From the NCBI GenBank assembly GCA_900540785.1, contig UQHF01000005.1:61485-125484 (forward strand): a stretch of 64,000 nt of DNA. The letters run 5' to 3'. Position numbers and translations under genes: made by a program. This document shows, one piece after another, positions 52,356 through 60,662 of the stretch. The notes beneath the pieces are model-generated. The model made no database searches and was not told the DNA's origin. It saw only the letters and a list, made by a program, of their open reading frames with translations. Origin of the DNA: an uncultured Blautia sp. (lineage in GTDB: Bacteria > Bacillota > Clostridia > Lachnospirales > Lachnospiraceae). How positions within the stretch are numbered: the first letter of the stretch is position 1; every line of letters starts with the position of its first letter.

Positions 52356-53783
52356 CTACTGCTGTTCCTCCAGAAGAGGCACTTCCTGTCCTCTCAGAAG
52401 AATCCTGGGACCTCCTGTCCCTTCAATATACTCTTTTGTTATAATGACCTCTCCAATGGAATCATCCTTCGGAATCTCATACATAATATCGAGCATATAC
52501 TCCTCAAGAATCGCACGAAGAGCTCTTGCTCCTGTTTTCTTCTCAAGGGCTTTTGCTGCAATGGCATGGAGTGCTCCGTCCTCAAATTCCAGCTTTACCT
52601 CGTCAAGAGCCAGAAGCTTCTGATACTGTTTCAGAATTGCATTTTTCGGCTCTTTTAAAATCTTCACGAGCATATCCTCTGTAAGGCCGTTTAAGGTAAA
52701 GATAATGGGAAGACGTCCGATAAACTCAGGGATCATTCCAAAGGTACGAATATCGTCTACTGTTACTTTCTCAAGAAGATGCGGATCATCATCATATTTA
52801 TCTTTTAAATCTGCATAAAAACCGATAGATGCCTGCTTGTTCAGACGTTCCTTGATAATATTTTCAAGATCCGGAAATGCACCGCCGCAGATAAAAAGAA
52901 TATTTCTTGTATCTACTGTTGTCATGGGAACCATCGCATTCTTGCTGTTTGCTCCGATGGGAACCTCTACCTCACTTCCCTCAAGAAGCTTCAGCATTCC
53001 CTGCTGTACTGCCTCGCCGCTTACATCTCTCTGGTTTGTGTTTTTTTTCTTCGCGATCTTGTCAATCTCATCGATGAAGATAATTCCGTGTTCTGCTTTT
53101 TCCACATCATTATCCGCAGCCGCGAGAAGCTTGGAAACTACGCTTTCAATATCATCTCCGATATAACCTGCCTCTGTGAGAGAGGTTGCGTCTGCAATGG
53201 CAAGCGGCACATCAAGAAGCTTTGCAAGCGTTTTTACAAGATATGTCTTACCGCTTCCAGTTGGTCCGATCATAAGCATATTTGACTTTTCGATTTCAAT
53301 TTCGTCCATTGTGTTGGTAGCCACACGCTTATAATGATTGTAAACAGCTACTGACATTACTTTTTTCGCGTATTCCTGTCCGATTACATACTCGTCAAGA
53401 GTCGCCTTGATCTTGTGCGGCGCCGGAATATTCTTAAGATCAAGAACCGGTTTCTTTTCCTCCTCCTTTTTCTTTTTCACCTTCTTCGGTTTTGCTGTTG
53501 GAGTCTGGAAATTACTTAAATCTATCATGCTCACATTCGGCATATTCATAAGGTCTGCATAATTAAAGTTTCCATTATTTATCTGCGTATTCATGCTGTC
53601 AAAGCTTTTCTGCATACAGTCTGTACAGATATGTATATTATTGGGAAGTTCAATCATTCCCTTACACTGACTCTCCGGTCTGCGGCAGAGGAAGCAGAAA
53701 TTTTCATACTCGTCTTTATCTTTATCCTGTTCATTCTCCCCTGCTTCTGTTAATTCTTCTTTATCATCAAACTTCTCTCCCAT
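52356..53783 (-). CDS. Second ClpX-type AAA+ unfoldase
   Basis: 475 residues. The N-terminal zinc domain has Cys30, Cys33, Cys53 and Cys56. An extra basic linker rich in Lys/Glu (about 95-115) precedes the AAA+ core: GPTGSGKT at 173-180, the GYIGDD pore loop and IIFIDEIDKI. The IGF loop needed for ClpP docking (SIGFYAD) is present, so it probably pairs with ClpP. The start at 53783 is preferred because AAGGAGAAGAAAGGAGTCATC precedes it. It differs from the clpX at 1-597. Confidence 0.93.
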   Translation of the reverse strand: MGEKFDDKEELTEAGENEQDKDKDEYENFCFLCRRPESQCKGMIELPNNIHICTDCMQKSFDSMNTQINNGNFNYADLMNMPNVSMIDLSNFQTPTAKPKKVKKKKEEEKKPVLDLKNIPAPHKIKATLDEYVIGQEYAKKVMSVAVYNHYKRVATNTMDEIEIEKSNMLMIGPTGSGKTYLVKTLAKLLDVPLAIADATSLTEAGYIGDDIESVVSKLLAAADNDVEKAEHGIIFIDEIDKIAKKKNTNQRDVSGEAVQQGMLKLLEGSEVEVPIGANSKNAMVPMTTVDTRNILFICGGAFPDLENIIKERLNKQASIGFYADLKDKYDDDPHLLEKVTVDDIRTFGMIPEFIGRLPIIFTLNGLTEDMLVKILKEPKNAILKQYQKLLALDEVKLEFEDGALHAIAAKALEKKTGARALRAILEEYMLDIMYEIPKDDSIGEVIITKEYIEGTGGPRILLRGQEVPLLEEQQ

Positions 53784-53928
53784 GATGACTCCTTTCTTCT
53801 CCTTCTGATATGTCACATTATATCACAATATATCTTTCTGTTAAAATAAACTTTTCATAAATAAAATACTTTTATGTCTCTTCGCCAAAAAATGAGGTGC
53901 TTTACACACCCCATTTCCTGTACTATTC

Positions 53929-55560
53929 TTATTCCTGAGGACGTGTTCCAAGTGTCACTTCCATTGTAATGTCTTTATACTCTCCGTCATCTGCTCTTGC
54001 AACAACAACCTCAACTGTTTCGCCTGCCTCGTAATACTGCAGTTTCTCTATTAAATCCTGATTTCCTGTTACTTTCTGACCATCCAGCTTTTCAATAATA
54101 TCTCCCTTTTTAATGCCGGCTGCTTCTGCTGCCTCTCCCGGAACTGTCTCTGTAACAAAAGCGCCGGAAGGCATATTATACATCTGACTTACTTCTGAAG
54201 GAAGATCCTGCACACTGACACCGAGATACGCCGTCTTATCTGCATCTACTTTGTCCCGCGTCTTCCGGTTCATTAAATCTTCCAGAATCGGCTGCGCTTT
54301 GGAAATCGGAATGGCATATCCCATACCTTCCACTGCATTGTCTGCATACTTTGCAGAGTTGATCCCGATTACCTCTCCCTTCATGTTAAGGAGTGCTCCG
54401 CCGCTGTTTCCCGGATTGATAGCCGCATCTGTCTGGATCAGTTCCGTATTTGTACCCTCGTCTGTAGCAATACTTCTGTTTAAAGCGCTTACCCAGCCGG
54501 ACGTAACAGACTGACCATATCCAAGAGCATTTCCGATTGCCACAACCTGTTCCCCAACTGTAAGTCCGTCTGAATTTCCAAGCTGCGCGATTTTAATTTC
54601 GCTCATCGTGTCTTCCGGAATATCGCTCTTTTTCACCGCTACAACTGCAAGATCATTCTCTTCATCTGTTCCCTTGATTTTTGCAGTTACTGCATCTTCT
54701 ACATTAATGTCTCCATCGCCGCTTGCCAGATTTTGTGTTTCTTCCTCTGCATTTACCACATCTTTTCCAATAAAGCATACGCTTAATGTGGTGGCTCCTG
54801 CTACTACATGATTATTTGTGGCAATTAAAAGCTCGTCGTCATTTTCTCCCACAATAATACCAGAACCGCTTCCTGCACTCTGATACTGCTGTGTTCCATA
54901 TCCGAAAATCCCAAAATAATCCGGAATTTCCTGTACGCTTACAGAAGTAATCGCAACAACGGAAGGCATAGATGCCTCCGCTACATCCGCAACAGAATAG
55001 GCATTTCCAGATACACGATTTCCTTCGGAAACTCCACTGTCTTCCTGAAGAACTTCTGTATTTGCAATAGGCTCTTCTTCCTCTTTCATAACCGTTCCCA
55101 TGCCGAAAAATACGCCGCCTGCCACAACACCAAAGATCACTGCCAGAAGTGCTGCACAGCCTGCCTTTTTCCAGAAACTGCCTCCGCTGTTTCTGTTTTT
55201 CGGAGGTCTGGGAGGATTTCCGTTTCCACCTGCTCCGCTCTGATTTCCATGTACCTGATAATATCCATATCTTGGAGGAACGGAACCATTCTGATCGGGT
55301 TGTCTTCTATTCTGAGATTCCGGATTTTCATATCTGCCGGAACCGGAAGAATTCTGAGATTCCGGATTATATCTGGAATATGGGTGAGTCATAGGTCTGA
55401 CCTCTTCCTGTCTCTCACCGGACTTTGCACTCTGTCCATTTGGAATGCTTTGCGCGTTCTGTGCACTTTGCTCATTCTGTATATTTTCTTTATTTTCATC
55501 TGCTCCCGGGCTTCCTTCTGCCTGTCTGTTTTCAGGCTCCCATTTTCTTTCGTCGCTCAT
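53929..55560 (-). CDS. HtrA/DegP-like membrane-anchored serine protease
   Basis: 543 residues. The low-complexity cytosolic N-terminus (about 1-130; Asn/Gln/Ser-rich) precedes a single membrane segment (about 132-156). The trypsin-like domain has His in ATNNHVVAGA, Asp in ENDLAVVAVK and Ser in NPGNSGGALLN. A C-terminal PDZ domain follows (about 440-535). It degrades or refolds misfolded exported proteins. The ATG follows AGAAGGGAGTAAAGTCC. It stands at the edge of the envelope cluster. Confidence 0.95.
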   Translation of the reverse strand: MSDERKWEPENRQAEGSPGADENKENIQNEQSAQNAQSIPNGQSAKSGERQEEVRPMTHPYSRYNPESQNSSGSGRYENPESQNRRQPDQNGSVPPRYGYYQVHGNQSGAGGNGNPPRPPKNRNSGGSFWKKAGCAALLAVIFGVVAGGVFFGMGTVMKEEEEPIANTEVLQEDSGVSEGNRVSGNAYSVADVAEASMPSVVAITSVSVQEIPDYFGIFGYGTQQYQSAGSGSGIIVGENDDELLIATNNHVVAGATTLSVCFIGKDVVNAEEETQNLASGDGDINVEDAVTAKIKGTDEENDLAVVAVKKSDIPEDTMSEIKIAQLGNSDGLTVGEQVVAIGNALGYGQSVTSGWVSALNRSIATDEGTNTELIQTDAAINPGNSGGALLNMKGEVIGINSAKYADNAVEGMGYAIPISKAQPILEDLMNRKTRDKVDADKTAYLGVSVQDLPSEVSQMYNMPSGAFVTETVPGEAAEAAGIKKGDIIEKLDGQKVTGNQDLIEKLQYYEAGETVEVVVARADDGEYKDITMEVTLGTRPQE

Positions 55561-55674
55561 GGACTTTACTCCCTTCTATCTGAACATAATATCTTCGTTT
55601 TTATAAGACCAGTTTACCAGTGAATTGTGTTCAAAATGTGATAAACTTTGAAAATAATTATGTTCTGATGAAGC

Positions 55675-56601
55675 TTATCTCTTCTTCCAGTATGCTTTAT
55701 TCATGGTCGCCCATAAAACAAGTTTAGAAGGAAGCTTTCTGTATCTCTTTCCCATAAAATATCCGATGTACTTGAATCCGCTCTGGAAAAAAAGTTTCGG
55801 AAGAAGCCAGAATTTTCCTGCTTTCACAAGAATTCCCGCTGTTTTTTTTACAAGGCGGATGCCTTCTCCCTCAGAAGGAACGCCTTCGAATATTTCCGGG
55901 TGATCCGCCTGTGATACACCCAGATCAAAATTCCGGTGAAGCTGCTGCAGACATGTATAATTATGGGAATGCACCACTTTTGCATCTGCTGTATACGCAA
56001 TGCCGTACCCTGCTTTTACCATATTTCCCGCACAGATCATATCTTCATTAAAAATTGCTTTTTTTACAAAACCGCCCGCCTTTTCGTAAGCTTCTCTTCT
56101 GTACGCCGCACATACATTGGAGCAGAAAAACGTTTTGATCCCGTAAACAGGCAGATCCTTTTCTGTTTTGATACAGGAGGCTTCCGGATAATTAAAACTT
56201 CTTGTACACTTTTCCAGAAAACTGCAGTCCTCTCTTGGAAGCTGTCTTGCATAGGCAGCCCCCACACTTTCCTTCTCCAGAAGGGGCTTTATAAGATTTC
56301 CAATGAGAAATTTATCATAAGGTACGGCATCCTGTGTCATAAATACAAGAATGCTGCCATCAGCCAGAGCTGCTCCCTCCTTTCTTGTTCCACCGTGATC
56401 GAACTGTTCTTTTTTAATGTGATGAACTTCTGTCCGTGGAAAAATCGTTTCCCACCGGGCATCCCAGCCTTCTTTCTCTGTATTCATAATAATCACTTTA
56501 TCCGGCTGATATTCCTGATTTTTAAGCCCTTTTAACAGTGCAGGAAACTCTTTTCCCGGGTGATATGTGGGAATGATCACATTTACTCTTGTCTTTTCCA
56601 T
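55675..56601 (-). CDS. Family 2 glycosyltransferase
   Basis: A 308-residue GT-A enzyme. VNVIIPTYHPG opens the fold, TQDAVP holds the metal-binding Asp, and FNEDMICAGNM is the acceptor-loop region. Rhamnosyltransferase-like sequences share this pattern. The start at 56601 is set by AGGAGAAAAACAG. A terminator precedes it, so it may have its own promoter. Confidence 0.9.
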   Translation of the reverse strand: MEKTRVNVIIPTYHPGKEFPALLKGLKNQEYQPDKVIIMNTEKEGWDARWETIFPRTEVHHIKKEQFDHGGTRKEGAALADGSILVFMTQDAVPYDKFLIGNLIKPLLEKESVGAAYARQLPREDCSFLEKCTRSFNYPEASCIKTEKDLPVYGIKTFFCSNVCAAYRREAYEKAGGFVKKAIFNEDMICAGNMVKAGYGIAYTADAKVVHSHNYTCLQQLHRNFDLGVSQADHPEIFEGVPSEGEGIRLVKKTAGILVKAGKFWLLPKLFFQSGFKYIGYFMGKRYRKLPSKLVLWATMNKAYWKKR

Positions 56602-56618
56602 CTGTTTTTCTCCTGTTG

Positions 56619-56652
56619 AAAAAAGGACCATCTTTTCAGATGATCCTTTTTT
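56619..56652 (-). terminator. Terminator after the LCP gene
   Basis: AAAAAAGGATCATCT and AGATGGTCCTTTTTT arms, about 18 bp upstream of the next gene's start on the same strand. The strong pairing and T-run suggest partial termination inside the cluster. Confidence 0.8.
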
Positions 56653-56661
56653 ATTATCTGT

Positions 56662-58203
56662 TTACTGATAAACTTCGCCGGTTTCACCGCCGCCCATGTC
56701 TCCGCCACCGGTATCTCCACCGCCGACATCGCCACCGCTCATATCACCGCCTCCAACGTCTCCGCCACCGGTGTCTCCACCGCCAACATCGCCACCGCCG
56801 GAACCGTCATCACCGGAGCCATCGTCTCCGCCGCCCTGATCCGGGTTGTAATCCGGATCATAATTCGGATCGTAATCTCCTCCACCGGAGCCATCATCTC
56901 CGCCGCCCTGATTCGGATCGTAATCCGGATCATAGTTCGGGTCATAATTTGGATCGTAATCTCCTCCGCCGGAGCCATCGTCTCCGCCGCCCTGATTCGG
57001 ATCGTAATCCGGGTCGTAATTCGGATCATAATTCGGATCGTAATCTCCTTCACCGGAGCCATCATCTGTTGAAGGAGACTGCCATACAAAATCATCCTGA
57101 ACCGTATCGTCCTCTACAACAGGCGCTGTATCTACAATATTCTGTTCTCCTCCTACAATCTCAAGAATCTTCGCGCTTCTCTCTTTTACAGTTGTACTTG
57201 GTGTATATGCCACGTCCTCACCATACAGATATTTATGAAGCTCAATCACATTCGATTCCAAAGATGTTGGTACAATTACGCTTCCCTTTACATTCGCAAA
57301 CTTGTATTCCATTGGAAAACCTGTTGTGTTTCCTATGCTGTAACCAATTACAGAAGGAATCAGAGAAAGTATTTCATTTTTTGTGAGAGAAGTCTGTACC
57401 ATAGGAAATACATCGTCCATTACCTTGAAAATGGTACTCATTCCAGCAGATTTTGCCTTCATGGCAAGCATCTGAATTACCCTTCTCTGCCTCTCTGTTC
57501 GTCCCATATCAAGACTTGAAGTATAACGGATACGACAGTAGGAGGTTACCTGCACACCATTCAGATGATAGGTTCCCAGAATTTCCTCCTGGTTTTCCGG
57601 AGCCGGTTCCGGCTTCTCTACCGGAGTATAGCTCTTTCCTGTTTCTTCAGAAGTCTCAACACAATAATTATTCATATGCTCAATTTCTGCATAAGAAAGA
57701 GGAATGTCAAGACCTCCCAGAGCATCCACAGCTTCCGTCAACGCATTAAAGTCAACTGTCGCATAGTCCGTAATATCAAGGTCGAGATTCGTATTCAGTG
57801 CAGAAATTGCCTGTTCCGGTCCGCCGTAAGCATAGGCTGAATTAACTTTGGAATAAGTGTCATTGCCCACATTTAAGAGTGTATCTCTGTATATGGATAC
57901 AAGTCTTACTTCCTTTGTATCATTATTTACGCTGGCAATGATCATAGTATCACTGTTCTCTCCGCCAAGAGCAGCATTTTTATCTCTGTGGTCAATTCCA
58001 AAGAGAGCATATGTGGTATATCCCGTCATCTCCGGCGCGTCTTCGTTTACAAGGATTTTTTCTTCATCCAGCACCGGCTGCTCAATTTTATCAAGCTTTG
58101 ATGAAATCTGTCCGTAAATATACAGACCGCCGATAAATACCAGCAACACAATGATTTCAAGAACAAACAAAATTTTTTTCTTTTTTCTTCCTGGTTTTGA
58201 CAT
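56662..58203 (-). CDS. LytR-CpsA-Psr (LCP) family glycopolymer ligase with a repetitive acidic tail
   Basis: A 513-residue protein that attaches undecaprenyl-linked polymers to peptidoglycan. The N-terminal membrane anchor (about 8-28) is followed by the LCP domain (about 70-320): MIIASVNNDTKEVRLVSIYR, then RYTSSLDMGRTERQRRVIQM with the catalytic Arg region. The last 130 residues are repeats of Asp/Tyr/Pro/Asn and Gly/Asp (YDPNYDPDYDP, GGGD), exceptional for the family. AAAAAAATG is the start. Cotranscribed with the sugar-phosphate transferase. Confidence 0.93.
   Translation of the reverse strand: MSKPGRKKKKILFVLEIIVLLVFIGGLYIYGQISSKLDKIEQPVLDEEKILVNEDAPEMTGYTTYALFGIDHRDKNAALGGENSDTMIIASVNNDTKEVRLVSIYRDTLLNVGNDTYSKVNSAYAYGGPEQAISALNTNLDLDITDYATVDFNALTEAVDALGGLDIPLSYAEIEHMNNYCVETSEETGKSYTPVEKPEPAPENQEEILGTYHLNGVQVTSYCRIRYTSSLDMGRTERQRRVIQMLAMKAKSAGMSTIFKVMDDVFPMVQTSLTKNEILSLIPSVIGYSIGNTTGFPMEYKFANVKGSVIVPTSLESNVIELHKYLYGEDVAYTPSTTVKERSAKILEIVGGEQNIVDTAPVVEDDTVQDDFVWQSPSTDDGSGEGDYDPNYDPNYDPDYDPNQGGGDDGSGGGDYDPNYDPNYDPDYDPNQGGGDDGSGGGDYDPNYDPDYNPDQGGGDDGSGDDGSGGGDVGGGDTGGGDVGGGDMSGGDVGGGDTGGGDMGGGETGEVYQ
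56820..57060 (-). repeat. In-frame tandem repeat in the LCP gene
   Basis: Two full 84-bp units and a shorter one encode GGGDDGSGGGD followed by YDPNYDPNYDPDYDPNQ. Homogeneous enough to be prone to slippage. Confidence 0.8.
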
Positions 58204-58215
58204 TTTTTTCCCCTT

Positions 58216-59619
58216 TTAGTATGCGTTCTTATTAATAAAACCTTTAAATACCGTAAGAAACATGATTTTTATATCAAATCCAATGCTCCAGTTTTCAATA
58301 TAATACAAATCACATTCGATTCTCTTACGGATCGAGGTATCTCCTCTGTAACCATTTACCTGTGCCCAGCCTGTAAGACCTGGACGAACCTGGTGCTTGA
58401 CCATGTACCGCGGGATTTCCTCTCTGAATTTTTCCACAAAAAACGGCCGCTCAGGTCTCGGACCTACAAGACTCATATCGCCCTTTAAAATATTAAAAAG
58501 CTGCGGAAGCTCGTCAATACTTGTCCGGCGCATGAATTTTCCAATCCCCGTCACACGAGGATCATTCTTTCTTGTCCATGCCTTCTTCTCTTCTGATTCC
58601 GGCTGCACTTCCATAGAACGGAACTTGTACATCCAAAACGTCTTATTGTGAAGCCCCACCCTTTCCTGCTTATAAATAAGCGGTCCGGGAGAAGTAAGCT
58701 TGATCAGGATACACATCAGAAGCATAACCGGCGACGATACAATGATCCCCACGATAGAACCTGCAATATCCATCACCCGCTTTACAAGGGCATTAAACGT
58801 ATTGCTTAACGGCACATAACGGATATTAATAACAGGAAGTCCCTGTATGTCCTCTGTATATGGCTTCGTCGGAATAATTTTATTATAGTCCGGAATAAAT
58901 TTTGTGTGTACTCCTGACTTTTCACAAAGCGTCACTATCTCCTCCAGGCGATAATACTGGTTCAGTCCCAGAGTAATGGCAATTTCATCGAGACTGCTCA
59001 CAGGAAGAATTACCATAAGATTCGCAATTCTTCCGATTACTTTTACATTCTTATACATGGTTCCTGCCGGAACATTATCGTCCAGGATCCCCCTCACGTT
59101 ATATCCCCACTGAGGATTCTGCTGGATTCTGTCGATATACTCTTCTGCTGCCCGGCTGTATCCCACAAGAAGAACCTGCTTCTGATTCAGACCTTTTTTT
59201 CTCATGTCACGGAGGATGTAAAAAATAAACATTCTCACCGCCCATTCCAGGCAGATATTTGTCACATAGAAAATACCAAAGGTCACACGGGAAAAGTTGC
59301 CCTCGTCTACGTAATAAAGAACAAACATAATCGTCAGAAATCCAAGGGTATTTGCCTTGATTATATTTGCCAGCACAAGACGGCGGCCCTGCATTCGAAT
59401 TGGCTCATACAGTGTAAATGCCTGATACAGAAGCAGGTATCCCGGGATGATCATAAGCAGGAGTATCATGTACTCTTCAAAGGTCTTAGACGTTGTGGCA
59501 GAATCTGCCAGCGGACCTATAAAGCGGAAAAACCATGCAAAAATATAAGAAAATGCAATTACAACAATATCTATCGCTACATGGAGGCGAGTGAAATTTT
59601 TCTGATTATCTTTAATCAA
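58216..59619 (-). CDS. Undecaprenyl-phosphate sugar phosphotransferase (initiating glycosyltransferase)
   Basis: 467 residues of the WbaP/WcaJ type. Four or five N-terminal segments (first: VAIDIVVIAFSYIFAWFFRF) and a central CoA-binding-like region precede the catalytic C-terminus: SPGPLIYKQERVGLHNKTFW, then KFRSM and DELPQLFNILKGDMSLVGPR. It loads the first sugar phosphate onto undecaprenyl phosphate for exopolysaccharide or capsule. It is 12 bp upstream of the LCP gene. Confidence 0.95.
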   Translation of the reverse strand: MIKDNQKNFTRLHVAIDIVVIAFSYIFAWFFRFIGPLADSATTSKTFEEYMILLLMIIPGYLLLYQAFTLYEPIRMQGRRLVLANIIKANTLGFLTIMFVLYYVDEGNFSRVTFGIFYVTNICLEWAVRMFIFYILRDMRKKGLNQKQVLLVGYSRAAEEYIDRIQQNPQWGYNVRGILDDNVPAGTMYKNVKVIGRIANLMVILPVSSLDEIAITLGLNQYYRLEEIVTLCEKSGVHTKFIPDYNKIIPTKPYTEDIQGLPVINIRYVPLSNTFNALVKRVMDIAGSIVGIIVSSPVMLLMCILIKLTSPGPLIYKQERVGLHNKTFWMYKFRSMEVQPESEEKKAWTRKNDPRVTGIGKFMRRTSIDELPQLFNILKGDMSLVGPRPERPFFVEKFREEIPRYMVKHQVRPGLTGWAQVNGYRGDTSIRKRIECDLYYIENWSIGFDIKIMFLTVFKGFINKNAY

Positions 59620-59711
59620 TTCCAGCCACCTCTGTTTTAATCATTGCCTCTATATTATAATATGAAACACATAAATGCAATAAAAATTCTGTAAATTTTC
59701 CCGGAGCGCTT

Positions 59712-60659
59712 TTAAATACGCCGGAATATATTGACCCACAGCTCCCACTGTATCTTACAGTATGCCGGAAAATGCTTCAAAGCAAGCGAAACCTTTCTGC
59801 CTTTTGAGCTTAGCTGAAACCCGTTTTTAATGCCTGCCAGATATTCTCTTCCATATCCTTTGAGGCAGAAAAACAGGATTTTCATTCCAAATCCCACAAG
59901 CAGGAAGGGAAGATTTAAAATAATCTGCAAAAGCGGCATATTTTTATAGATCATATAAATATTATTTCTGGAGGAATAACGGATTTTAAACTGATTATAC
60001 CGGGAACCGCTTGTTCCGCTTCCCACATGATACACAACTGCACCGGGAATATACCAGTTTTCATAGCCGTAAATACGTGCCCTGTATCCCACGTCCAGAT
60101 CTTCCAGATAGGCAAAATGCTCGTCGTCAAAATATCCGATTTTTTCAAATATTTTTTTTCTGTAAATGGCAGCTCCTGCACAGGAGGAAAAAATCTTTTT
60201 TTCTTTGTCGTAATACTCTGCGGCTTTCCCTTTTCCTTCCGCAAACGCCCAGCCGAGGGCACAGTAATAATTGCCTCCATCGTCCATCTTATCTCTGTCA
60301 TGAAACTGGATCATCTTCGCCTGGCAGGAAAACGCTTTTTTATGTCTCTGGATCCCTTCCACCATTTCTTTCAGAAAGTCCGGTTCCACCTCCGTGTCAT
60401 TATTTAAAAGCAGCACATAGGGAGCTCTGGCAGCCCGGATTCCCTCATTTACAGCTCTGGAAAATCCAAAATTCTCAGAAAGCTCAATAATATGGACCCA
60501 GGAATACTGAGACGCCACAAAAGCACAGCTTCCGTCTGTAGAACCATTATCCACAAGGATCACTTCAAAATTTTTCATACTCTGGCGTTCCAGGCTGGAA
60601 AGAACTCCTTCCAGATACGCCAGCCCGTTAAAATTGGGAATAATAACTGATACTTCCAT
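59712..60659 (-). CDS. Family 2 glycosyltransferase
   Basis: A 315-residue GT-A enzyme. VSVIIPNFNGLAYLEGVLSS opens it, LLLNNDTEVEPDF holds the DxD-like motif and FAYLEDLDVGYRARIYG is the acceptor/base region. Rhamnosyltransferase-like. The start is the ATG 3 bp after the upstream GT stop. Confidence 0.93.
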   Translation of the reverse strand: MEVSVIIPNFNGLAYLEGVLSSLERQSMKNFEVILVDNGSTDGSCAFVASQYSWVHIIELSENFGFSRAVNEGIRAARAPYVLLLNNDTEVEPDFLKEMVEGIQRHKKAFSCQAKMIQFHDRDKMDDGGNYYCALGWAFAEGKGKAAEYYDKEKKIFSSCAGAAIYRKKIFEKIGYFDDEHFAYLEDLDVGYRARIYGYENWYIPGAVVYHVGSGTSGSRYNQFKIRYSSRNNIYMIYKNMPLLQIILNLPFLLVGFGMKILFFCLKGYGREYLAGIKNGFQLSSKGRKVSLALKHFPAYCKIQWELWVNIFRRI

Positions 60660-60662
60660 TCT

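Noticed and set aside
56589..57386. 265-codon plus-strand frame rich in His and Arg
   Set aside because: Mirror of the Asp/Tyr/Pro/Gly repeats of the LCP gene; the repetitive composition is produced by the antisense strand.
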